From Bordetella sp. H567 (lineage in GTDB: Bacteria; Pseudomonadota; Gammaproteobacteria; Burkholderiales; Burkholderiaceae_B), in contig NZ_CP012334.1 of NCBI RefSeq assembly GCF_001704295.1, positions 3,360,084 to 3,424,083 on the forward strand: DNA of 64,000 nucleotides, read 5' to 3'. The position numbers were made by a program, and so were the translations under genes. Of this stretch, positions 57,081-64,000 are shown one piece after another (positions within the stretch are counted from its first letter, which is position 1; every line of letters begins with the position of its first letter). A model generated the notes under the pieces. That model had not been told where the DNA came from. It was given only the letters and a program-made list of their open reading frames with translations, and searched no databases.

Positions 57081-58031
57081 ATGCATATCGTCCTTCCCGG
57101 CGCGCTGCCTCCCAGCGCGCCCATCGCCGCGGAGCTGGCCAAGCGGCTGCCCACGGCAGCCCCGACCTTGTATGCCTGGATGCGCCAGGGCGCGGGCCGC
57201 CAGGAGCCCTTCGACCCGCACGAGCACGGCTGCACGCCCTTCGAGGCCTGGCAGTTGGAGCAGGCGGGCTTCCACCCCGCGCCACGCCAACCCATCGGCG
57301 CGGGCCTGGGCCCCTTGCGGGCCGGTGTCGACGCGCTCGCCGGCACGCGCGTGTGGATCGCCGACCTGGCCCATATCGCCTTGGGCACGGACCGCGCCAG
57401 CCTGGTGCCGGCGGAAGCGCTGGACCTTACCGAAACCGAAGGCGCGGCGCTGTTCGAGGCGGCGCGCCCGCTATTCCAGGACACGCCTTTCGACGCGGCG
57501 CCGCTGGAACCGTTTCGCTGGCGCGTCGGCGTCCCCGAGGACATGGCCCTGCCCACCGCCAGCCCCGCCGTGGTGACCGGACAACCGTTGAATGCCTGGT
57601 GGACCCAGGACGCGGCCGCCCGTCCCTGGCGCCGCCTGGTCAACGAAATACAGATGGCTTGGTACGAGCATCCCGCCAACGTGCAGCGCGCCGCTCGCGG
57701 GCAACTGCCGGTGAACGGCCTGTGGCTGTACGGCGGCGCGGCGCCTTGGCCGCGGACAGCCGCCTCCCCCGCGCCGTGCATCGCCGACGACCTGCTGTCC
57801 GCCTTCCAGGCCGAAGACTGGGGCGCATGGTTGCAGTCGCTGGAACGCCTGGACGCCGGAATCCTGCAACCCTGCGCCAACGGCAAGGGCGCGCCGCTGC
57901 GGCCATTGATGCTGACCATGCTGGGCCGGGACCGCCGTGCCACGCTGACCCTGCAGCCGCGCGGCCCGCTCCTGCGCTGGCTGCCCACCCGCGAACATTC
58001 CTGGAGGGCCTGGTGGTCTCCCCCCGTCTGA
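57081..58031 (+). CDS. RpfE-like conserved protein upstream of recJ
   Basis: A 316-residue cytoplasmic protein beginning MHIVLPGALPP, with WIADLAHIALGTDRASL, VNEIQMAWYEHPANVQR and GLWLYGGAAPW. Position (overlapping recJ) and sequence agree with the family annotated as RpfE-type regulatory or phosphoglycerate-mutase-like protein in betaproteobacteria and xanthomonads. Its biochemical function is unknown. Its stop lies 19 bp inside recJ, so the two are co-translated. Confidence 0.75.
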   Translation: MHIVLPGALPPSAPIAAELAKRLPTAAPTLYAWMRQGAGRQEPFDPHEHGCTPFEAWQLEQAGFHPAPRQPIGAGLGPLRAGVDALAGTRVWIADLAHIALGTDRASLVPAEALDLTETEGAALFEAARPLFQDTPFDAAPLEPFRWRVGVPEDMALPTASPAVVTGQPLNAWWTQDAAARPWRRLVNEIQMAWYEHPANVQRAARGQLPVNGLWLYGGAAPWPRTAASPAPCIADDLLSAFQAEDWGAWLQSLERLDAGILQPCANGKGAPLRPLMLTMLGRDRRATLTLQPRGPLLRWLPTREHSWRAWWSPPV

Positions 58032-59713
58032 CCGTACGCAGCGGCGACCCTGCCGCCTGCCGGGTGCTGGAAGCCGCCGGCATTCATCCCTTGCTGGCGC
58101 GGCTGTGGGCCGCGCGCGGCGTTGTGCATCCGGACCAGACGCGGCTGGCCTGGCCCGCCATGCTGCCGCCCGCACACCTGACCCGGACCGACCAGGCCGC
58201 GGCCATCCTGGCGGACGCCATCGAGCGGCGCCTGCGCCTGCTGATCGTCGCCGACTACGATTGCGACGGCGCCACCGCCTGCGCCGTTGGCCTGCGTGCG
58301 CTGCGCAGCATGGGCGCCATCGTGGACTTCCTGGTCCCCAACCGCTTCGAAACCGGCTACGGGCTCTCACCGGCCGTCGTCGAGCTGGCCTGCCGCCATC
58401 ACGCCGGCAAGCCCGATCTGATCGTCACGGTGGACAACGGCATCGCCAGCGTGGACGGCGTGGCCAGCGCCAACGCCGCCGGCATCGGCGTACTGATCAC
58501 CGACCACCACCTGCCCGGCGACCGGCTGCCCGACGCGCTGGCCATCGTCAACCCCAACCAGCCGGGCTGCGGCTTCCCCTCCAAGAACCTGGCGGGCGTC
58601 GGCGTCATCTTCTACTTGATGCTGGCCTTGCGTGCCGAGCTGCGACGGCGCGGCGTCTATCCTCCCGACGGCGGCCCGCGCCTGGACACGTTGTCCGACC
58701 TGGTTGCCCTGGGCACCGTCGCCGACGTGGTCAAGCTCGACGCCAACAATCGCTTGCTGGTCACACAGGGCCTGCAGCGTATCCGCAGCGGCCGCATGCA
58801 GGCGGGCCTGCGCGCGCTGTACGCGGTGGCCGCGCGCGAGCCCCGCTCGGCCAGCGCCTTCGACCTCGGTTTTGCGCTGGGTCCACGCATCAACGCGGCC
58901 GGCCGCCTTTCCGACATGAGCCTGGGCATCGCTTGCCTCACCACGGACGACGAGGCGCGGGCCCTGGAAATCGCCCGCGAGCTGGACGCCATCAACCGCG
59001 ACCGCCGTACCATCGAAGCGGCCATGCGCGAGCAGGCCATGGCGGCGATGCAGGCACCGGAAGCAGCCGCCGGCGCGACGGTCTGCGTGTACGACGACAC
59101 CTGGCACCAGGGCGTGGTGGGCCTGGTCGCGTCGCGGCTCAAGGACCAGTTCTGGCGCCCCACCCTGGCCTTCGCGCCGGCCGGCGACGACGAGCTTCGC
59201 GGGTCGGGACGCTCGATTCCCGACGTGCATCTGCGCGACGCGCTGGACCTCGTGTCCAAGCGCGATCCCACCCTGATCCGCAAATTCGGCGGCCATGCCA
59301 TGGCGGCGGGCCTGACCGTCGGGCGCGCCGACTTCCCGCGTTTCGCGCCTGCCTTCGAGGCCGCCGTCCGCGAGCTCACGGGGCGCGACAACTTCGAGCC
59401 GGTCCTGGAGACCGACGGTTCGCTCGAATCGGGCTATGCCAACGCCGACGTGGCCGGTCTGCTGCAGCAACAAGTATGGGGCTCGGGCTTCGCCGCGCCG
59501 CTATTCCTGGATACCTTCCAGATCCGCGCGCAGCGCCTGCTGGGCGACAAGCACCTGAAGCTGACGCTGGAGCGCGGCTATCAACGTTTCGATGCCATCT
59601 GGTTCGGCCAGACCCGCCTGCTGCCGGACACCGTGGACGTCGCCTACCGGCTGGAGCAGAACCTCTGGAACGGGCGCGTCTCCGTGCAACTGGTGGTCGA
59701 ACACGCCGCCTGA
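58013..59713 (+). CDS. recJ: Single-stranded-DNA-specific exonuclease RecJ
   Basis: A 566-residue 5'-3' exonuclease: DHH motifs VADYDCDGATA, VTVDNGIAS, ITDHHLPGD, GTVADVVKLDANNR, GFALGPRINAAGRLSD and DHHA1 KFGGHAMAAGLTV, followed by a C-terminal OB domain. It acts in recombination and mismatch repair. The start is GTG 58013 with GGAGG eight bases upstream, overlapping the preceding gene; a much longer open frame extends upstream but is only an absence of stops. Confidence 0.95.
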   Translation: MVSPRLTVRSGDPAACRVLEAAGIHPLLARLWAARGVVHPDQTRLAWPAMLPPAHLTRTDQAAAILADAIERRLRLLIVADYDCDGATACAVGLRALRSMGAIVDFLVPNRFETGYGLSPAVVELACRHHAGKPDLIVTVDNGIASVDGVASANAAGIGVLITDHHLPGDRLPDALAIVNPNQPGCGFPSKNLAGVGVIFYLMLALRAELRRRGVYPPDGGPRLDTLSDLVALGTVADVVKLDANNRLLVTQGLQRIRSGRMQAGLRALYAVAAREPRSASAFDLGFALGPRINAAGRLSDMSLGIACLTTDDEARALEIARELDAINRDRRTIEAAMREQAMAAMQAPEAAAGATVCVYDDTWHQGVVGLVASRLKDQFWRPTLAFAPAGDDELRGSGRSIPDVHLRDALDLVSKRDPTLIRKFGGHAMAAGLTVGRADFPRFAPAFEAAVRELTGRDNFEPVLETDGSLESGYANADVAGLLQQQVWGSGFAAPLFLDTFQIRAQRLLGDKHLKLTLERGYQRFDAIWFGQTRLLPDTVDVAYRLEQNLWNGRVSVQLVVEHAA

Positions 59714-59717
59714 AGCC

Positions 59718-60182
59718 ATGCCCAAGACCAGCGCCGGGATCCTGATGTATCGCCGATCGCCGTCGGGGCTGTCCGTACTGCTGGCGCATCCCGGCGGACC
59801 GTTCTGGGCCAGCCGGGATACCGGCGCATGGACGATTCCCAAGGGCGAGCTGGACCCGGCCGAAGACGCCCAGGCAGCGGCGCTGCGCGAGTTCGCGGAG
59901 GAGCTAGGCCAACTTCCCCAGGGCATACCCTGGCTGCTCGGGGACATCCGCCAGCGCGGGGGCAAGCGCGTCATCGCCTATGCCGTGGAAGGTGATTTCG
60001 ATGTGGCCACGGTGCGCAGCAATACCTTCGAAATGGAATGGCCGCCGCGCAGCGGCCGGGTGCAGGCCTTCCCGGAGGTGGACCGGGCGGCCTGGATGCC
60101 CCTGGACCAGGCAGGCGAGAAAATCCTTCCAAGCCAGAAGCCCTTGCTCGACCTGCTGGCGCGGATGACCCAATCGGCCTAG
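59718..60182 (+). CDS. NUDIX hydrolase
   Basis: A 154-residue protein: SAGILMYRR at the N-terminus and a complete Nudix box GELDPAEDAQAAALREFAEE (G-x5-E-x7-REUxEE). Similar proteins hydrolyse nucleoside diphosphate-linked substrates. It follows recJ by 4 bp and is probably in the same transcript. Confidence 0.88.
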   Translation: MPKTSAGILMYRRSPSGLSVLLAHPGGPFWASRDTGAWTIPKGELDPAEDAQAAALREFAEELGQLPQGIPWLLGDIRQRGGKRVIAYAVEGDFDVATVRSNTFEMEWPPRSGRVQAFPEVDRAAWMPLDQAGEKILPSQKPLLDLLARMTQSA

Positions 60183-60287
60183 CGCGGACGCCTCGGGCGC
60201 GCAGCCGTGCCGCGGCATTGATGCCCCCGCCCGGGGTCAGCGCGGTACTTCCGTTCTCGTTCGTGCTGAAACCGTAGCCTTTCGACA

Positions 60288-60309
60288 GGGCCGGGGCCAG
60301 CCCCGGCCC
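60288..60309. terminator. Hairpin at the end of the MFS transporter gene
   Basis: GGGCCGGGG, CCAG, CCCCGGCCC is a perfect 9-bp stem located between the convergent NUDIX and MFS genes, 10 bp from the MFS stop. No T-run follows on either strand; it may act bidirectionally or simply protect 3' ends. Confidence 0.45.
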
Positions 60310-60318
60310 ACGCGTCGC

Positions 60319-61626
60319 TTAACGATTCACCAGCTTGGCCGGCTGCGCCAGGGCGACCAGCGCGCCCACGCACAGGCAGGCCGCCAGGACATAGATCCCG
60401 CTGTTGGTCGAACCCGTGGTGTCCTTCAGCCACCCCACCAGGTAAGGGCTGATGAAGCCGGCCAGGTTGCTGACCGAATTGATCAGCGCGATACCGGCGG
60501 CCGCGGCGGTTCCGCCCAGCACGGCGGTCGGCAAGCTCCAGAACAAGGGCAGTACCGTGCAGATGCCCACGTTGGCGACGGTCAGCGCCACGATGGCTAT
60601 CCAGGTATTGCCGCTGTACATGGCTGAAAACACCAGTCCGACCGCGCCGATCAACGACGGAATGGCCAGGTGCCACCGCCGCTCATGCTCGCGATCCGAG
60701 CTACGCGAGATCAGGATCATGCCTATCACCGCGAACAGATTCGGCACCGCGGTCAGCAAGCCGATGGTCAGCGGATCCTGCACGCCGGTATTGCGAATCA
60801 GCGTGGGCATCCAGAACCCCACGCCATACAGGCCCATCACGAAGGAAAAATAAATGCTGGCCATCGCCCAGACGCGCGGCTTGGTCATCGCTTCGCGTAT
60901 CGGCGGGTCCTCCTTGACCTTTTCTTCGGCTTCGATGTTGCGGGCCAGCGTGGCCCGTTCGCTTTCGGTCAGCCATTTCGCCTGGCTGATGCGGTCGTCC
61001 AGGTACACCAGCACGATCAGGCCGATGATCACCGACGGAATGCCTTCCAGGATGAACAACCACTGCCATCCGGCCATGCCGTGGTCGCCATGGAAGGTGT
61101 GCATGATCCAACCCGAGATCGGCCCGCCGATCAGGCCGGACAAGGGCACGGCAGTCATGAAGAACGTCGTGATGCGGCCCCGTCGCGCGTGCGGAAACCA
61201 ATAGGTCAGGTACAGGATGATGCCGGGGAAGAAGCCAGCTTCAGCCAAACCCAACAGAAAGCGCAGCAGATAGAACATGCCCGGCGTGGTCACGAAAATC
61301 ATGGCCGCCGAGATAATGCCCCAGGTGATCATGATGCGGGCGATCCACCGGCGCGCGCCGACGCGATGCAGGATGATGTTGCTGGGCACTTCGAACAGGA
61401 AATAGCCCAGGAAGAAAATCCCCGCGCCCAGCCCGTAGACCGTGTCGCTGAAATTCAGGTCCTGCAGCATCTGCAGTTTGGCGAAGCCGACATTCACGCG
61501 GTCCAGGTAGGCGACCACGTAGCACAGGACCAGGAAAGGCACCAGACGCAGCGTGACCTTGCGGTAGAGCGGATCCTCCGCGCTGGCGGACGGCGCGGAT
61601 GCGCCGGGGGTAATGACTGTTTCCAT
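60319..61626 (-). CDS. MFS transporter, anion:cation symporter (phthalate/glucarate permease) type
   Basis: A 435-residue, 12-helix protein: YRKVTLRLVPFLVLCYVVAYLDRVNVGFA, LGAGIFFLGYFLFEVPSN, FLLGLAEAGFFPGIILYLTYWFP. These are hallmarks of the ACS family that imports organic acids. ATG 61624-61626 has GGAGACGA before it. No catabolic gene or regulator is adjacent, so the substrate is unknown. Confidence 0.9.
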   Translation of the reverse strand: METVITPGASAPSASAEDPLYRKVTLRLVPFLVLCYVVAYLDRVNVGFAKLQMLQDLNFSDTVYGLGAGIFFLGYFLFEVPSNIILHRVGARRWIARIMITWGIISAAMIFVTTPGMFYLLRFLLGLAEAGFFPGIILYLTYWFPHARRGRITTFFMTAVPLSGLIGGPISGWIMHTFHGDHGMAGWQWLFILEGIPSVIIGLIVLVYLDDRISQAKWLTESERATLARNIEAEEKVKEDPPIREAMTKPRVWAMASIYFSFVMGLYGVGFWMPTLIRNTGVQDPLTIGLLTAVPNLFAVIGMILISRSSDREHERRWHLAIPSLIGAVGLVFSAMYSGNTWIAIVALTVANVGICTVLPLFWSLPTAVLGGTAAAAGIALINSVSNLAGFISPYLVGWLKDTTGSTNSGIYVLAACLCVGALVALAQPAKLVNR

Positions 61627-61947
61627 TCGTCTCCTCCGTACGGGATGGTTGTGCCGCCTGGCGGCGGCCGCGCATGCATGGAACACACGCACTATTGTTG
61701 CCGCGCTGCGAAAGCAGGGACGGCTTTATAAAGCACGCAGCCTAGACGCCTGAAACTGACGTAAACCTGAACGCAAGCCGAAAAAATCCGGTCCTGCCCG
61801 GCATCGGCGTGGCGATGCCGGGCGCACAACGCCCCGCGCCTTCCGCCCAGCGGCCCGCTTGCCCCCGCCCATTTCCTTGCGTCGCCGGCTTGCCCAGCCC
61901 AGGCAGGCTAAAATGTCGGGTTTTCGAAATTCAAGCCAGGATGCACC

Positions 61948-63052
61948 ATGGAAGCCGAACGTCAGAACCAGATCGCCGCCCGACTCGCCGACTACGCCGA
62001 GCGCGAACAGGCTCTACGGAGGTATCTTTGACTACGATGCCAAATCCGAGCGCCTGCAGGTCGTAAACGCGGAACTCGAAAATCCCGACGTCTGGAACGA
62101 TCCCAAGCACGCGCAGGACCTGGGCCGCGAAAAGAAAGGCCTGGAAGATGTCGTGATGACGCTGTCCGCGCTGGGCAGCGGCCTGGCGGACGCCGCGGAA
62201 CTCTTCGAACTGGCGGCCGCCGATGAAGACGACGCCACCCTGCTCTCCATCGAGACGGATGCCGCCGGCTTCCAGGAAAAACTGGAAGGCCTGGAATTCC
62301 GCCGCATGTTCTCCAACCCGGCGGACCCGCTGAACTGCTTCCTGGATATCCAGGCCGGCGCCGGCGGTACCGAGGCCCAGGACTGGGCCTCGATGCTGCT
62401 GCGCCAGTATCTGAAGTACTGCGAACGCAAGGGCTTCAAGGCCGAAGTCCTTGAAGAGTCGGAAGGCGAAGTCGCCGGCATCAAGTCCGCCACCATCAAG
62501 GTGGAAGGCGAATACGCATTCGGCTACTTGCGCACGGAAACCGGGGTGCATCGCCTGGTGCGCAAAAGCCCCTTTGACTCCTCCGGCGGCCGGCACACCT
62601 CGTTCGCCAGCGTATTCGTGTATCCCGAGATCGACGACTCTTTCGAAATCGAGATCAATCCGGCGGACCTGCGCGTGGATACCTACCGTGCCAGCGGCGC
62701 CGGCGGCCAGCACATCAACAAGACGGACTCCGCCGTCCGTATCACGCACATGCCGACCGGCATCGTCGTGCAGTGCCAGAACGACCGTTCGCAGCACCGC
62801 AACCGCGCCGAAGCCATGCAGATGCTGAAGTCGCGGCTGTACGAACTGGAAATGCGCAACCGGATGGCCGAACAGCAGAAGCTGGAAGACTCCAAGACCG
62901 ACGTGGGCTGGGGCCACCAGATCCGCTCCTACGTCCTGGACCAGAGCCGGATCAAAGATCTGCGCACCAACGTGGAAATCTCGAATACCCAGAAAGTCCT
63001 GGACGGCGATCTCGATCCCTTCATCCAGGCCAGCCTGAAACAGGGCGTCTGA
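61948..63052 (+). CDS. prfB: Peptide chain release factor 2, programmed +1 frameshift
   Basis: RF2 of 367 residues made by frameshifting. Codons 1-27 start at ATG 61948 and run to an in-frame TGA at 62029-62031. Ribosomes slip +1 on CTT TGA C, skipping T62029, and continue at GAC 62030. The Shine-Dalgarno-like CGGAGG just upstream is the usual stimulator. The protein has the RF2 tripeptide SPF ([12 protein letters not shown]) and the catalytic GGQ (GAGGQHINK). It recognises UGA and UAA, so the frameshift is autoregulatory. Confidence 0.97.
62014..62032 (+). promoter_or_regulatory. RF2 programmed frameshift site
   Basis: CTACGGAGGTATCTTTGAC: an SD-like GGAGG, then the slippery CTT codon and in-frame TGA followed by C (a poor termination context). 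This is the conserved RF2 autoregulatory signal. The stop must not be read as a mutation. Confidence 0.95.
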
Positions 63053-63104
63053 CGCCCCGCGGTTTTCCTCCCACCCCTTGACGCACGCGCACAAAGGCCA
63101 TTCC

Positions 63105-63860
63105 ATGACCCACTCCGTAGTCGTTCTGACCGGCGCTTCCCGCGGCATCGGCGCCGCCCTGGCGCGCCAACTGGCAAAATCCGGCACCCGCTTGATCACG
63201 CTGGCGCGCCGGCAGGATCCTGAACTGGCCGCCCATGCCTCGGCCCAAGGGGCGGAGCTGGAGCAGATCGCCGTGGATCTGTCGGATACGGCGGCCGCCA
63301 CCGCTGTCGCCGCGCGCGTGGCCGCCGGCTTGCCGCGCGACGCGAAGCGCTATGTGCTGATCAACAATGCCGGCACGGTCAACCCGGTGTCGTCGGTAGA
63401 CGCCCTGGACGATGCGGCGGCGATCAACCAGGCCCTGAATCTGAACGTCGTGGCGGTGATGCTGCTGACCTCGCGCTTCCTGGCCGCGACCCGCGGCCTG
63501 CAGGCCGATCGGCGCGTGCTGAACATTTCTTCCGGCGCCGGCCGCAATCCCACCGCCGGCTGGGGCGTCTACTGCGCCACCAAGGCCGCGCTGGATATGT
63601 ACACGCGTGTCGCCAAGCAGGAACAGGACGCCCACGGCGCCAAACTGGTTTCGCTGGCGCCCGGCGTCGTCGATACCGACATGCAAGGCGTGATCCGCTC
63701 CAGCGATCCCGCCGCCTTCCCCGCCCTGCCCCGCTTCCAGGACCTGCATGCCGGCGGCAAGCTGGCCGCCCCGGCAGACGTCGCGGCGCGCATTGCCGCC
63801 TATCTTGAACGCGACGATTTCGGGACCACCGAGATCGACGACATCCGCAATTACAACTGA
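63105..63860 (+). CDS. Short-chain dehydrogenase/reductase (sepiapterin-reductase-like)
   Basis: A 251-residue [22 protein letters not shown] at the start, [39 protein letters not shown] with catalytic Ser, Tyr and Lys, and [12 protein letters not shown]. It resembles sepiapterin-reductase-like/benzil-reductase-type SDRs; the substrate is unknown. ATG 63105 is chosen over a TTG at 63078. It sits between prfB and lysS on the same strand. Confidence 0.87.
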   Translation: MTHSVVVLTGASRGIGAALARQLAKSGTRLITLARRQDPELAAHASAQGAELEQIAVDLSDTAAATAVAARVAAGLPRDAKRYVLINNAGTVNPVSSVDALDDAAAINQALNLNVVAVMLLTSRFLAATRGLQADRRVLNISSGAGRNPTAGWGVYCATKAALDMYTRVAKQEQDAHGAKLVSLAPGVVDTDMQGVIRSSDPAAFPALPRFQDLHAGGKLAAPADVAARIAAYLERDDFGTTEIDDIRNYN

Positions 63861-63868
63861 TCCGTACC

Positions 63869-64000
63869 ATGACCGATACTTCGACCGCCCCCGTCGCGCA
63901 GGACGAGAACCGGCTGATCGCCGAACGGCGAACCAAGCTGGCCAAGCTGCGCGAAAGCGGCCCCGCCTACCCGAACGACTTCACGCCGGACGCCCGCGCG
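63869..64000 (+). CDS. lysS: Lysyl-tRNA synthetase, 5' end (partial)
   Basis: The first 44 codons are present: [20 protein letters not shown], then [18 protein letters not shown], the class-II LysRS N-terminal helix and the start of the anticodon-binding domain. The gene runs off the right edge. Position after prfB matches the widespread prfB-lysS order. It charges tRNA-Lys. Confidence 0.92.
   Translation, partial: MTDTSTAPVAQDENRLIAERRTKLAKLRESGPAYPNDFTPDARA

Noticed and set aside
56324-58012. A long upstream extension of recJ in the same frame
   Set aside because: It runs through the lolC complement and the RpfE-like gene in another frame; RecJ family sequence begins only at the GTG at 58013, which has its own ribosome site.
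62029-62031. An in-frame stop codon in prfB suggesting a pseudogene
   Set aside because: It is the programmed +1 frameshift site with all its conserved signals.

Overview
The window is GC-rich, densely coded bacterial DNA, most consistent with a betaproteobacterium of the Alcaligenaceae (Bordetella/Achromobacter type). The grounds are prfB next to lysS with the RF2 frameshift site, guaB-guaA, an RpfE-like gene overlapping recJ, a DUF4148 secreted protein, two orphan Bug-type (TctC) solute-binding proteins, and a high density of LysR, GntR and GlxA regulators. The species assignment is inference.

Layout. 1-8103 is accessory metabolism and stress genes: an MFS exporter with a divergent HxlR regulator and two inverted repeats; a stand-alone argC with a divergent LysR; a minus-strand run of MBL-fold hydrolase, cupin, AhpD-like and YciI-like genes facing a GlxA regulator; and a DJ-1/PfpI protein. 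8169-16148 is a catabolic locus: a GntR regulator and a ribose-type ABC importer (minus strand), divergent from an Fe-alcohol dehydrogenase, an aldehyde dehydrogenase and an alpha/beta hydrolase. 17356-21447 is a cobalt-type nitrile hydratase operon (CobW chaperone, DUF1097 membrane protein, beta, alpha, accessory protein, Ni/Co transporter), with a convergent GlxA regulator and, next to that, what looks like the C-terminal stump of an amidase. 22745-24875 is an oxidoreductase/SDR pair with a TetR gene behind two tandem operators.

25068-35121 looks like a horizontally acquired, partly decayed island. It holds two mirror-image Bug-protein operons (one with a sulfatase, one with a CaiB-type CoA transferase), each with its own regulator; a gene remnant; a DUF1460 cysteine-amidase-like protein with a disordered Ser-rich N-terminus and an hrp-box-like sequence upstream; an AraC stump; a TAT-exported alpha/beta hydrolase behind a 16-bp palindrome; and about 0.75 kb with no recognisable gene.

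35122-64000 is mostly core genome: guaA, guaB, a GTG-started EF-G gene, a methyltransferase, a DUF1415 protein, an M20 peptidase, purL, greB, a PHP phosphoesterase, an alpha/beta hydrolase, comEC, a DUF4148 protein, tatD, lolD, lolC, an RpfE-like gene, recJ, a NUDIX hydrolase, an MFS transporter, prfB, an SDR and the start of lysS. Two non-coding structures stand out here: a terminator-like hairpin between guaB and guaA, and a possible pseudoknot RNA with an intrinsic terminator between the DUF4148 gene and comEC.
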